The notes beneath the pieces were generated by a model. That model was not told where the DNA came from, ran no database searches, and worked only from the letters and a program-made list of their open reading frames with translations. A program made the translations under genes and the position numbers. Source: Streptomyces cinnamoneus (GTDB lineage: Bacteria; Actinomycetota; Actinomycetes; Streptomycetales; Streptomycetaceae). Taken from it: a stretch of DNA of 42,398 bases. This document shows, piece after piece, positions 15,790 through 24,168 of the stretch. The stretch covers positions 1 to 42,398 of the forward strand of contig NZ_BMVB01000037.1 in NCBI RefSeq assembly GCF_014650495.1, written 5' to 3'. Position 1 is the first letter of the stretch. Every line of letters starts with the position of its first letter.

Positions 15790-16302
15790 ATGACGATGAC
15801 GCAGGCGCTGATCGAAGAGGCCACGAAGAAGTCGGGGCTCATCTGGGTGCAGGGGCCGTCCGGGCCCAGCCGCGCGCTGTGGCACGTCTGGCACGAGGGC
15901 GCCGCCCACGTCGTCGGCGGCCCGGGCGAGCAGCCGGTGGACGCGCTGGCCCTCACGGACGGCGCGACGGCGACCGTCACGGTCCGCAGCAAGGACAAGG
16001 GCGGCCGGATCGTCGCCTGGACCGCGACCGTGAGCGAGCTCGCGCCGCGCGGCGAGGAGTGGACGGCGGCGGTGGCCGAGCTCAAGGGCAAGCGGCTGAA
16101 CGCGCCGGACGCGGAGCAGCTGGAGGAGCGCTGGGCCCGCGAGTGCCGGGTGCTGCGCCTGGCGCCGACGGGCACGTCGGAGGACCTGCCCTCGGATTCC
16201 CTGGCGGCCGTCCCCCTGCCGACCCCGGCGACGACGCGCCACCCGATGCCGGCCGCCCTGCCGCGCCTGCTCCGCCGCGGCCGCAAGGCCCGCCAGGCGT
16301 AG
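15790..16302 (+). CDS. conserved hypothetical protein
   Basis: A 170-aa soluble protein. It begins MTMTQALIEEATKKSGLIWV; the first half reads as a beta-rich domain (ALWHVWHEGAAHVVGGPGEQ, TATVTVRSKDKGGRIVAWTA) that resembles split-barrel flavin-binding proteins, though I cannot confirm a family. A helix AEQLEERWARECRVLRL follows, then a Pro/Arg-rich tail ending PRLLRRGRKARQA. No cofactor motif is visible. It is divergent from the EamA gene by 35 bases and convergent with the lipoprotein gene; a 6-bp stem (16309-16325) in the 22-base gap may help end both transcripts. Confidence 0.85.
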   Translation: MTMTQALIEEATKKSGLIWVQGPSGPSRALWHVWHEGAAHVVGGPGEQPVDALALTDGATATVTVRSKDKGGRIVAWTATVSELAPRGEEWTAAVAELKGKRLNAPDAEQLEERWARECRVLRLAPTGTSEDLPSDSLAAVPLPTPATTRHPMPAALPRLLRRGRKARQA

Positions 16303-16324
16303 CCCGAGGGGCGCAGGACGCGCC

Positions 16325-17104
16325 CTAGCCCCCGCTGGGGATGTGCAGCTGCTTGCCGTAGTCGACCGTCTGTTCCTTGGCGGGGACGGCGAGGGCGAAG
16401 TCCTTGCCCCAGCCGTCGAGCTCCAGCTGGCCGGCGCCGCCCGCGCGCTGGACGCGCAGCGGGTAGGGGGTGCCGGCGAGGGAGACCTCCAGCGTGCCGC
16501 CGCTGCCGCCCGCGCCGGTGACGCGGATGGTGCGGACGCCGCCGACCGTGCCGTGCTCGCCGCGGGCGAGCTTGCCGTGCAGCCCGATGAGGCCGTCGAG
16601 GAGCACGTTCTTGTCGGTGAAGCCCTTGAGCTGCTGGTACGAGGGGTCGTCGGCCGGCACCTTGACGTACTTGTCGTCGAGCTTGCCGGCGGCGGCAGCC
16701 GCGTCCCCCTTGCCGGTCGCCGAGGGAGCGGCCGAGGGGGCCGCCGGCGCCGTCGCGGCGCCCCGGGCCCAGAAGCCCGCCGGTGCCTTGAGGTAGAGGT
16801 CGTCGCCCACCCGCAGCAGTTCGAAGGTGCTGGCGTTGGAGAGGGAGACCCGGCCCGTTCCGCCGTTCTTCTTCAGGCGCATGTCGATGCGGAACGTCCG
16901 GCCCTGGCTGACGACGTTCCCGGACAGGTGGACGGTTTCGGCGCCCTGCGCGGCGGCGCGGGCCTTGTCCTGGATGGCGGGGGCTTCGAGCTTGCCGACG
17001 CCGTTGGTCCCCGCGTCGGGGTCCTCGCTGCCGCCACAGGCGGTGAGCACCGCCGACAGGACGGTGCACAGCGCCCCCACAAGGGCCGCGTTACGGGTTC
17101 GCAC
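16325..17104 (-). CDS. secreted lipoprotein (LppX/LprG-like fold suspected)
   Basis: A 259-aa exported lipoprotein. The signal peptide MRTRNAALVGALCTVLSAVL is followed by the lipobox LTAC, so Cys23 would be lipidated and the protein anchored to the outer face of the membrane. The mature part has alternating strands (ETVHLSGNVVSQGRTFRIDM, TIRVTGAGGSGGTLEVSLAG) typical of the LppX/LprAFG half-barrel that binds hydrophobic ligands; this assignment is tentative. An Ala/Pro/Ser-rich insert near residues 118-138 breaks the domain. The start is GTG. The 202 bases upstream are shared with the divergent MgtE-like gene. Confidence 0.9.
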   Translation of the reverse strand: MRTRNAALVGALCTVLSAVLTACGGSEDPDAGTNGVGKLEAPAIQDKARAAAQGAETVHLSGNVVSQGRTFRIDMRLKKNGGTGRVSLSNASTFELLRVGDDLYLKAPAGFWARGAATAPAAPSAAPSATGKGDAAAAAGKLDDKYVKVPADDPSYQQLKGFTDKNVLLDGLIGLHGKLARGEHGTVGGVRTIRVTGAGGSGGTLEVSLAGTPYPLRVQRAGGAGQLELDGWGKDFALAVPAKEQTVDYGKQLHIPSGG

Positions 17105-17306
17105 CTCTGCTCCTGCCTCCTGTTACCGGTGGGACAGGCGGCAGCGTACCCGGGCCGCATGCGAGCGGAAGCCGGGAGTCCGTCCTGATTCCGTACAGAG
17201 CTCGTGGAGAGTCCGTACGGCCGTCTCTCCCGCGCCCGGCGAAGCCGGTCACGTTAGCCTGAATCGGACATCCTGCGAGCAGGGACGAGCAAGGAGGTGC
17301 GCGGCC

Positions 17307-18611
17307 GTGGCAGCAGGCGCTCCCCGGGTCTTCGTCTCGCACCTCTCGGGTGTTGCCGTGTTCGACCCCAACGGCGACCAGGTGGGCCGCGTGCGCGACG
17401 TCGTGGCGATGCTGCGCGTCGGCGGCCGGCCGCCGCGCGTGCTGGGGCTGGTCGTGGAGGTCGTCAGCCGGCGCCGGATCTTCATCCCCATGACGCGCGT
17501 CACCGGTGTGGAGTCCGGCCAGGTCATCACCACGGGCGTGGTCAACATGCGGCGCTTCGAGCAGCGCCCGACGGAGACGCTGGTCCTCGGCGAGCTCCTG
17601 GACCGCCGGGTGCGCCTGGTCGGCGTGGAGGGCGCGGAGGCCGAGGTTACCGTCCTCGACGTGTCGCTCACCCAGCTGCCGGCCCGCCGCGACTGGGAGA
17701 TCGACAAGGTCTTCGTGCGCCGCGGCAAGGGCGGCGCCCTGCGCCGCAAGGGCGAGACCCTGACCGTGGAGTGGTCGGCCGTGACCGGCTTCTCGCTGGA
17801 GGAGCACGGGCAGGGCGCCGAGAACCTCCTGGCGACCTTCGAGCGGCTGCGCCCCGCCGACCTCGCCAACGTCCTGCACCACCTCTCCCCCAAGCGGCGG
17901 GCCGAGGTCGCGGCCGCCCTGGACGACGACCGGCTCGCGGACGTGCTGGAGGAGCTGCCGGAGGACGACCAGATCGAGATCCTCGGCAAGCTCAAGGAGG
18001 AGCGCGCCGCCGACGTGCTGGAGGCCATGGACCCCGACGACGCCGCCGACCTCCTCTCCGAGCTGCCCGAGGAGGAGAAGGAACGGCTGCTCACCCTCAT
18101 GCAGCCGGACGACGCGGCCGACGTGCGCCGCCTCATGGCCTACGAGGAGCGCACCGCGGGCGGCCTGATGACCACCGAGCCGATCGTGCTGCGCCCGGAC
18201 GCGACCGTCGCCGACGCCCTGGCCCGCGTCCGCAACCCCGACCTCTCCCCCGCGCTCGCCGCCCAGGTCTACGTCTGCCGGCCGCCCGACGAGACACCCA
18301 CGGGCAAGTACTTGGGCACGGTGCACTTCCAGCGGTTGCTGCGTGACCCGCCGTTCACGCTCGTCGGCTCGCTCACCGACACCGATCTGCGGCCGCTGCC
18401 GCCGCACACCCCGCTGCCCGCGGTGACCAGCTACCTGGCCACGTACAACCTGGTGTCCGTGCCCGTCGTCGACGCGAGCGGCTCCCTGCTGGGCGTGGTG
18501 ACCGTCGACGACGTCCTCGACCACCTGCTGCCCGACGACTGGCGGGAGACCGAGCTGCACCTGGGCGCGCTCGGCATGAGTGCGCTGCCGGAGGCCGCCG
18601 ATGAGCCCTGA
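17307..18611 (+). CDS. channel-less MgtE-N/CBS protein with N-terminal PRC-barrel-like domain
   Basis: A 434-aa cytosolic protein. Residues about 6-150 hold PRC-barrel-like beta repeats (VFVSHLSGVAVFDPNGDQVG; LVLGELLDRRVRLVGVEGAE). Residues about 165-285 match the MgtE N-terminal superhelix: the repeated pattern RPADLANVLHHLSPKRRAEV, DRLADVLEELPEDDQIEIL, ERAADVLEAMDPDDAADLL and PDDAADVRRLMAYEE. Two CBS motifs follow, the second ending VVDASGSLLGVVTVDDVLDHL. In MgtE this module senses Mg2+ and gates the channel, but here no channel helices follow. GTG 17307 has AAGGAGG upstream. Its last 11 bases overlap the start of the DUF1003 gene, so both are made together. Mg2+ sensing is inferred from the domains. 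Confidence 0.92.
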   Translation: MAAGAPRVFVSHLSGVAVFDPNGDQVGRVRDVVAMLRVGGRPPRVLGLVVEVVSRRRIFIPMTRVTGVESGQVITTGVVNMRRFEQRPTETLVLGELLDRRVRLVGVEGAEAEVTVLDVSLTQLPARRDWEIDKVFVRRGKGGALRRKGETLTVEWSAVTGFSLEEHGQGAENLLATFERLRPADLANVLHHLSPKRRAEVAAALDDDRLADVLEELPEDDQIEILGKLKEERAADVLEAMDPDDAADLLSELPEEEKERLLTLMQPDDAADVRRLMAYEERTAGGLMTTEPIVLRPDATVADALARVRNPDLSPALAAQVYVCRPPDETPTGKYLGTVHFQRLLRDPPFTLVGSLTDTDLRPLPPHTPLPAVTSYLATYNLVSVPVVDASGSLLGVVTVDDVLDHLLPDDWRETELHLGALGMSALPEAADEP

Positions 18612-19170
18612 GCGCACCGAGCGCGGCGAGGTGCGGGAGCGGCCGGCCCCGCACGAGCGGCCGCACGGCCCGCCCCGGGTCCGGCTGGACCTGCCCCGGG
18701 TGAAGCGGCGCGGCTGGCTGCCGGAGTACGACCCGGAGGCGTTCGGCCGGACCTCGGAGCGCATCGCACGGTTCCTCGGCACCGGACGGTTCATCGTCTG
18801 GATGACGGTCGTCATCATCCTGTGGGTGGTGTGGAACACCACCGTCCCCGGGCACCTGCGGTTCGACCAGTACCCGTTCATCTTCCTGACCCTGATGCTG
18901 TCGCTGCAGGCGTCGTACGCGGCGCCGCTGATCCTGCTGGCGCAGAACCGGCAGGACGACCGCGACCGCGTCAACCTCGAACAGGACCGCAAGCAGAACG
19001 AGCGGTCCATCGCGGACACCGAGTACCTCACGCGGGAGATCGCGGCCCTGCGCATGGGCCTGGGCGAGGTCGCGACGCGCGACTGGATCCGCTCGGAGTT
19101 CCAGGAGCTGGTCAAGGAGATGGAACAGCGCCGCGTATTCCCGGAGGAGAGTGAGGAACGCGACCGCTGA
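18601..19170 (+). CDS. DUF1003 membrane protein
   Basis: A 189-aa protein. After a Pro/Arg-rich N-terminus (to about residue 38) comes the DUF1003 core: IARFLGTGRFIVWMTVVIILWVVWN (first membrane helix), then FDQYPFIFLTLMLSLQASYAAPLILLAQNRQ (second helix), then a charged coiled-coil tail (DRDRVNLEQDRKQNERSI ...). ATG 18601 lies inside the end of the preceding gene (ATGAGCCCTGA holds both), and the pair is convincing as a two-protein unit: a soluble Mg-sensor module plus a two-helix membrane partner. The family's function is unknown to me. Confidence 0.93.
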   Translation: MSPERTERGEVRERPAPHERPHGPPRVRLDLPRVKRRGWLPEYDPEAFGRTSERIARFLGTGRFIVWMTVVIILWVVWNTTVPGHLRFDQYPFIFLTLMLSLQASYAAPLILLAQNRQDDRDRVNLEQDRKQNERSIADTEYLTREIAALRMGLGEVATRDWIRSEFQELVKEMEQRRVFPEESEERDR

Positions 19171-19214
19171 CGGGCCTTTCCGGAGGCCCCCTCCCGCGCC
19201 GTACCATCGTCCCT

Positions 19215-20372
19215 ATGGCTACCGATACGAACGGAACGTCTCCGGGCGAGGACGCGATCCGCGCCGCGCTCGCGACGGTCAACGACCCCGAGATCCAGCG
19301 ACCCATCACCGACCTGGGGATGGTCAAATCGGTGGAGATCGCGGCGGACGGTTCGGTCGCGGTGGCCGTCTACCTGACGGTGTCCGGCTGCCCCATGCGG
19401 GAGACGATCATCAGCCGGGTGACCGAGGCCGTCTCGCGCGTCGAGGGCGTCACGGGCGTCACCGTCGAGCTGGACGTGATGAGCGACGAGCAGCGGCGGG
19501 AGCTGGCGGCCTCCCTGCGCGGCGGCCAGGCCGAGCGCGAGGTGCCCTTCGCCAAGCCGGGCTCGCTCACCCGGGTCTACGCCGTCGCCTCCGGCAAGGG
19601 CGGCGTCGGCAAGTCCTCGGTGACGGTCAACCTGGCCGCGGCCATGGCGGCCGACGGCCTGAAGGTCGGCGTCGTCGACGCGGACATCTACGGCCACTCC
19701 GTGCCGCGGATGCTGGGCGCGGACGGCAAGCCCACCCAGGTCGAGAACATGATCATGCCGCCGTCGGCGAACGGTGTGAAGGTCATCTCCATCGGCATGT
19801 TCACCCCGGGCAACGCGCCGGTGGTCTGGCGCGGCCCGATGCTCCACCGCGCGCTACAGCAGTTCCTGGCGGACGTCTACTGGGGCGACCTGGACGTGCT
19901 GCTGCTGGACCTGCCGCCGGGCACCGGTGACATCGCGATCTCCGTGGCACAGCTGGTGCCGAACGCCGAGATCCTCGTCGTGACGACCCCTCAGCAGGCC
20001 GCGGCCGAGGTCGCCGAGCGGGCCGGCTCGATCGCCGTGCAGACCCACCAGAAGATCGTCGGCGTCGTGGAGAACATGTCCGGGCTGCCGTGCCCGCACT
20101 GCGACGAGATGGTCGACGTCTTCGGCACGGGCGGCGGCCAGCTGGTCGCCGACGGCCTGACGCGCACCACGGGCACGAACGTGCCGGTGCTGGGCTCGAT
20201 CCCGATCGACGTCCGGCTGCGCGAGGGCGGCGACGAGGGCAAGCCGGTCGTGCTGACCGACCCGGAGTCCCCGGCGGGCAGCGCGCTGCGCGCCATCGCC
20301 GGCAAGCTCGGCGGCCGCCAGCGCGGGCTGTCGGGCATGTCGCTCGGCATCACCCCGCGCAACAAGTTCTGA
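19215..20372 (+). CDS. mrp: Mrp/ApbC-family iron-sulfur cluster carrier ATPase
   Basis: A 385-aa P-loop NTPase that carries and delivers Fe-S clusters in the cytosol. The N-terminal MIP18/DUF59 domain (about residues 14-95: AALATVNDPEIQRPITDLGM, SGCPMRETI) is followed by the deviant Walker A SGKGGVGKSSVTVNLA (about 129-144), DADIYGHSVPRMLG, the Walker B region LLLDLPPGTGD and the cluster-binding pair GLPCPHCDE. All family landmarks are present and the length is normal. It starts 44 bases after the DUF1003 gene, so it may share its transcript, and ends before a 21-bp terminator. Confidence 0.97.
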   Translation: MATDTNGTSPGEDAIRAALATVNDPEIQRPITDLGMVKSVEIAADGSVAVAVYLTVSGCPMRETIISRVTEAVSRVEGVTGVTVELDVMSDEQRRELAASLRGGQAEREVPFAKPGSLTRVYAVASGKGGVGKSSVTVNLAAAMAADGLKVGVVDADIYGHSVPRMLGADGKPTQVENMIMPPSANGVKVISIGMFTPGNAPVVWRGPMLHRALQQFLADVYWGDLDVLLLDLPPGTGDIAISVAQLVPNAEILVVTTPQQAAAEVAERAGSIAVQTHQKIVGVVENMSGLPCPHCDEMVDVFGTGGGQLVADGLTRTTGTNVPVLGSIPIDVRLREGGDEGKPVVLTDPESPAGSALRAIAGKLGGRQRGLSGMSLGITPRNKF

Positions 20373-20389
20373 GCGTCCGGGACGCACAC

Positions 20390-20434
20390 CACGTGTAAGG
20401 GGCGGCCTCCCAAGGAGGCCGCCCCTTACACGTG
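20390..20434. terminator. bidirectional terminator, 21-bp perfect stem
   Basis: Arms 20390-20410 and 20414-20434 are perfectly complementary with the 3-base loop CAA. The hairpin lies between the convergent mrp gene (stop 20372) and the minus-strand gene ending at 20452, so it serves both strands. It is among the strongest in the window. Confidence 0.95.
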
Positions 20435-20451
20435 CCCCGGGTACCGGGCGC

Positions 20452-21147
20452 TCAGTGCTCGTACGCGGCGATGTCCTTGATCACCGAGAAGCCCATCCCG
20501 TACGCGCTCATCCCCCGCCCGTACGCACCCACGTGGACGCCTCCCTCGGCGGATCCGGCCAGCACCCAGCCGTACTCGGACTCGCGGTAGCGGAAGTCGG
20601 TCGGCACGCCGTCCACCGGCAGCGACAGCGTCGACCAGGGCGCCTCGTCGAGCCGGTCGGCCAGCTCCCAGGCCAGGGCCGTCTGCTGGTCCAGCCAGTC
20701 CTGGCGCAGTGCGCGCTCCATCTGGGCGGGCCAGGTGCAGGCCAGCAGGCCCGAGCCGGCCAGCCAGGCCGCCGAGGACACCGAGGTGGCCTCCAGCACG
20801 CCCGTACCGTCGGCGCTGCGCCGCACCGGGCGGCTGGCCACGGTCACCACGACCGCGAAGCGCTGGGTGCCCGTGTCGTGCTCGATGCGGCCCATGCGCA
20901 GCGACGGCTCCGCGCCGTGGCCGGTGGACCCGTGCTCCACGGTGCCGTCGGCCGCGGCACCGACCTGCATCAGCCAGCGCGGCCCGGTGTATGCCTCGTC
21001 CAGGCCGTACCAGGGGAACGACGCCAGGAGATAGCCGTCGACCGAGCGCCGGGTCCCGGGCCCGCCCTGCGGCCCTCCTTGCGCGTCCTCGGCGGAACCG
21101 TCGGCCCCGCCGACCCCCTGCGCCTCTACCCGACTCGTCGTCTCCAT
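20452..21147 (-). CDS. conserved hypothetical protein
   Basis: A 231-aa soluble protein. Its first 40 residues are Gly/Gln-rich and probably disordered. The core begins RRSVDGYLLASFPWYGLDEA and includes RFAVVVTVASRPVRRSADGTG, LLACTWPAQMERALRQDWL and the C-terminal VHVGAYGRGMSAYGMGFSVI. I recognise no catalytic motif or known family. ATG 21147 is chosen because GAGGAGG lies about 11 bases before it and the protein then starts METTSRVEAQG; a longer start adds Arg/Gly-rich sequence. It follows tatB on the same strand by 115 bases and could be read through from the sigE operon. Function unknown. Confidence 0.85.
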   Translation of the reverse strand: METTSRVEAQGVGGADGSAEDAQGGPQGGPGTRRSVDGYLLASFPWYGLDEAYTGPRWLMQVGAAADGTVEHGSTGHGAEPSLRMGRIEHDTGTQRFAVVVTVASRPVRRSADGTGVLEATSVSSAAWLAGSGLLACTWPAQMERALRQDWLDQQTALAWELADRLDEAPWSTLSLPVDGVPTDFRYRESEYGWVLAGSAEGGVHVGAYGRGMSAYGMGFSVIKDIAAYEH

Positions 21148-21262
21148 CTGCGCGGCGCCTCCTCGTTGCCCCGTCGTCCGGGCGCGCCTGCCCCGCGGGC
21201 GGCTGCACCCCAAACAAAGGGAGGATAGCCACCCCCGTCAATGGGGCCCCGCATACGCGGGC

Positions 21263-21706
21263 TCAGGTGGCGTCGGCGTCGAACGGCGGGTGACCGCCGG
21301 GCTGCGGGCCCTCGCCCTTTTTCAGCAGGTCCGGGGTGCCGGAGCCGGCGGCGGGGGACGGCGTCTGAGCTGGGGCGTCACCGGAGCGGCCGTGCACCGC
21401 GTCGGTGACCTCGGCCATCTCGGACTTGAAGTCGAAGCCGTTGCGGATCTCCTTGAGCCCGAGCTCGTCCTTCTCCAGCACGTGCTTGCGGACGAAGGTC
21501 TTCGGGTTGAGGTCCTCGAACTCGAAGTCCTTGAACTCGGGGCCGAGCTCGGAGCGGATGTCCTCCTTGGCGTTCTCGGAGAACTGCCGGATCCGGCGCA
21601 GCGTGCGCGACACGTCCTGGATCATCTTCGGCAGCTTGTCGGGGCCGAAGATGAGCACGGCGAGGACAACGAGCGCGACCAGCTCAAGAGGTCCTATGTC
21701 GAGCAC
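21263..21706 (-). CDS. tatB: Sec-independent protein translocase subunit TatB
   Basis: A 147-aa single-pass membrane protein of the twin-arginine export machine. Residues 2-21 (LDIGPLELVALVVLAVLIFG) are the N-terminal membrane helix with its FGP hinge, followed by an amphipathic helix (KLPKMIQDVSRTLRRIRQFS) and an acidic, disordered tail ending PPFDADAT. The early Glu (GPLEL) is the residue TatB uses to contact TatC. The GTG start has AAGGAG 9 bases upstream. It lies 106 bases after htrA and is the last gene of the sigE operon, linking envelope stress to protein export. Confidence 0.97.
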   Translation of the reverse strand: MLDIGPLELVALVVLAVLIFGPDKLPKMIQDVSRTLRRIRQFSENAKEDIRSELGPEFKDFEFEDLNPKTFVRKHVLEKDELGLKEIRNGFDFKSEMAEVTDAVHGRSGDAPAQTPSPAAGSGTPDLLKKGEGPQPGGHPPFDADAT

Positions 21707-21812
21707 GTTGCACAGCTCCTTGGGGCGTCGGTGCCCGGGTCCGGGCCGTCTATCACGGTACCTGCCCCGGCGGGAACCGTGGGAGACACCCCGGTGGCCG
21801 CCGGGCGAAGGG

Positions 21813-23327
21813 TCAGCGGGTGCTGGCCGAGCCGAGGGTCAGCTGCACGGTCCGTTCCTGGCCGTCGCGCTCGACGGTCAGCCGGAGCGTGTCACCGGGA
21901 CGGTGACTGCGGATCTTGACGATCAGCTCCTGGCCGCTGTGGACGGGGACGTCGTCCACCTTCTTGATCACGTCCTTGGGCTGGATGCCCGCCTTGTCGG
22001 CGGGCCCGCCGCGGGAGACGCCCGGGGTCTTGGAGCTGTCGGTGTTCACCCGGGCGCCGTCGCCCGCATAGCCCATGTCGAGGGAGACGCCGATGACCGG
22101 ATGGGTGGCCCGGCCGGTGTTGATCAGCTCCTCGGCGACCCGCTTGGCCTGGTTGACCGGTATGGCGAAGCCCAGGCCGATGCTGCCGCCCTGGCCGCCC
22201 TCGGGGTCGCCGCCGGCCGAGCGGATGGCGCTGTTGATGCCGATGACGCGGGCCTGGGAGTCCACGAGGGGGCCGCCGGAGTTGCCGGGGTTGATGGGGG
22301 CGTCGGTCTGCAGGGCGTCCACGTAGCTGACGTCGCTGCCGTCCTGCTTCTTGCCGCCCGCGGTGATCGGCCGTTCCTTGGCGCTGATGATGCCGGTGGT
22401 GACCGTGCCGGCCAGGTCGAAGGGCGCGCCGATGGCGACGACGGAGTCGCCGACGCGCACGGAGTCGGAGTTGCCGAGCGGCAGCGGGGTGAGGCCCTTG
22501 ACGCCGCTGACCTTGATGACGGCCAGGTCGTAGCCGCCGTCCCGGCCGACGAGGGTGGCCTTGGCGGTCTGGCCGCCGTTGAAGGTCACCGATATGGAGC
22601 CGCCGGAGCCCGCGGACTGCACGACGTGGTTGTTGGTGAGGATGTGGCCCTTGTCGTCCAGGACGAAGCCGGTGCCGGTGCCCTGGTCGCCGCTGCCGCG
22701 GACGTGGATCGTCACGACGCCGGGCAGGGCGCGGGCGGCTATGCCCGCGATGCTGCCGGCGGCGCGGTCGGTCCTGCCGGGCGCCGACTGCGGCAGCGTG
22801 ACCCGGTGCGAGGGCCCGCCGTCGCGCTCCAGGTGGACGCCGATGCCCGCGCCGAGCGCGCCGGCGAGCAGGGCCACGGCGGCGGCGCCGGCCAGGAGCC
22901 GGCCGCGGGTCAGCTGCAGGGTCTTCTTCTCCGGCGCGTCCTGCGGGCCGGGGGCGGGCGCGGCCCACGGGTCGTAGGACCACGGGCCGGGCGCGGGCGC
23001 GGCCGCGGGCGGAAGGGCGCCGGGGGCCGCCGGCACGGGCCCGGCGGCGGGCAGGGACGGGCCCGGGGCGGGCGTCCCGGCGTAGGGGTGGGGCTGCGGC
23101 TCGGGCCCGACCGGGTGGGCGGGCAGGGGCGCAGGTGCGGCGGGGGGCAGGTGCGTGCCGTGGGCCGGGGTCACCGTGGGCCGCTGCACGGGCGGTGCGG
23201 GCGCCCACGGCCCGGGCCGGCCGTAGGGCGGGGTGCCGTAGGGGTCGGGCGCGTGCAGGGGCGCCTGCTCCGTTCCGTCCCCGGCCGCAGCGGCGTCCTG
23301 CGGCGGCTGTGCCTTGCCCTCGTCCAT
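21813..23327 (-). CDS. htrA: HtrA-type membrane-anchored serine protease with PDZ domain
   Basis: A 504-aa protease of the DegP/HtrA family. A 140-residue Pro/Ala-rich cytosolic region precedes one membrane helix (about 143-164, LLAGAAAVALLAGALGAGIG); the protease domain is outside. The catalytic triad is His234 in TNNHVV, Asp267 in YDLAVI and Ser350 in GNSGGP. A C-terminal PDZ domain (GVSRGGPADKAGIQPKDVI...) recognises unfolded or exposed C-termini. ATG 23327 gives the short N-terminus MDEGKAQPP. It lies between the anti-sigma factor and tatB in the sigE operon, as in mycobacteria, where the orthologue takes part in envelope-stress control. Confidence 0.97.
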   Translation of the reverse strand: MDEGKAQPPQDAAAAGDGTEQAPLHAPDPYGTPPYGRPGPWAPAPPVQRPTVTPAHGTHLPPAAPAPLPAHPVGPEPQPHPYAGTPAPGPSLPAAGPVPAAPGALPPAAAPAPGPWSYDPWAAPAPGPQDAPEKKTLQLTRGRLLAGAAAVALLAGALGAGIGVHLERDGGPSHRVTLPQSAPGRTDRAAGSIAGIAARALPGVVTIHVRGSGDQGTGTGFVLDDKGHILTNNHVVQSAGSGGSISVTFNGGQTAKATLVGRDGGYDLAVIKVSGVKGLTPLPLGNSDSVRVGDSVVAIGAPFDLAGTVTTGIISAKERPITAGGKKQDGSDVSYVDALQTDAPINPGNSGGPLVDSQARVIGINSAIRSAGGDPEGGQGGSIGLGFAIPVNQAKRVAEELINTGRATHPVIGVSLDMGYAGDGARVNTDSSKTPGVSRGGPADKAGIQPKDVIKKVDDVPVHSGQELIVKIRSHRPGDTLRLTVERDGQERTVQLTLGSASTR

Positions 23328-23433
23328 GGTTCTCCCCACCGTTCCGTCCTCGGGGCGCGCGTGCCGGTGGCCGGCGCGCCCCATGACGATTACACCAGGT
23401 CCTGTGGTGCGTGCGGAGGGGAGCCGGGCGCAA

Positions 23434-24168
23434 TCAGGGCGCGGACGCCGCTCCGGTGAGGTGGTGGCGCGAGGTGTGCACCAGGGGAGGCAGCACCGGG
23501 GCGTCGGAGGGACGCAGCAGCGCGACTCCCGCGGACGCCGGGGCCGTCAGGGGGACGGACACCTCCTTGGCCGCCGGCCGGGTGCGGCTCAGGTCGCGCT
23601 CCTCGCGGACCTGGGCCGGGGTCATGGCCAGCGAGGTCGTCGCGGCGCTCGGACCGCCGCCACGGGCCCTGGGCGGCTCCACGGCCGTCTCCAGCGGCTG
23701 CGCGCCGACGAGCGCGAAGGCCGCCAGCGAGACCGCCCCGGCGGCGGCGAAGGCGAAGCGGCGCCCCCGCGAGCCACCGCGCGGCTCGACCTCGTGGATG
23801 CGGAAGCCGCGCTCACGGGGGTCCGGAGCCACCGGGAGCAGGACGAACGCCTCCGCCCGCCCGACGGAAGCGCCTCTTCCACTTGCTGGGCCGTCACCGC
23901 CGCCGTCATGGTCGTCGCCGCCGAGCCGTTCGCCCGGCAGCCCCTGCAGGCGGGCCAGCAGGGAATCCGAGAGCGGCGGAGGTGCGGCCTGGGCGAACAC
24001 GCTCTTGAGCCGGCGCTGGGCGTCGGCTTCCGCTTTGCACGTGCAGCAGGTGGCGAGGTGCGCCAGCACCCGCTCCCGCGAATCGTGTCCCAACTCCCCG
24101 TCGACGAGGGCCGCGAGGCGGTCGCCGAGATGGTGCTCGGCGGGGGACGGACCGCCTGAACCGCTCAC
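23434..24168 (-). CDS. rseA: membrane anti-sigma factor with zinc-binding (ZAS) motif
   Basis: A 244-aa partner of the sigma factor encoded just before it. Near residues 12-45 it has the ZAS pattern HLGDRLAALVDGEL...HLATCCTC, with H-x3-C-x2-C, so it is likely a zinc anti-sigma factor that holds SigE inactive. A single hydrophobic segment (FAFAAAGAVSLAAFALVGAQ) anchors it in the membrane, with a Pro/Ser-rich outer tail. The GTG start overlaps the sigma-factor stop as GTGA, a 4-base overlap that ensures balanced synthesis. Which signal releases the sigma factor is not shown; in mycobacteria the orthologue RseA is removed by proteolysis. Confidence 0.93.
   Translation of the reverse strand: MSGSGGPSPAEHHLGDRLAALVDGELGHDSRERVLAHLATCCTCKAEADAQRRLKSVFAQAAPPPLSDSLLARLQGLPGERLGGDDHDGGGDGPASGRGASVGRAEAFVLLPVAPDPRERGFRIHEVEPRGGSRGRRFAFAAAGAVSLAAFALVGAQPLETAVEPPRARGGGPSAATTSLAMTPAQVREERDLSRTRPAAKEVSVPLTAPASAGVALLRPSDAPVLPPLVHTSRHHLTGAASAP

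Noticed and set aside
17091..19847. A 918-codon minus-strand frame across the MgtE-like, DUF1003 and mrp genes
   Set aside because: Low-complexity product rich in Arg, Gly and Val; it spans three well-defined genes on the other strand and results from high third-position GC.
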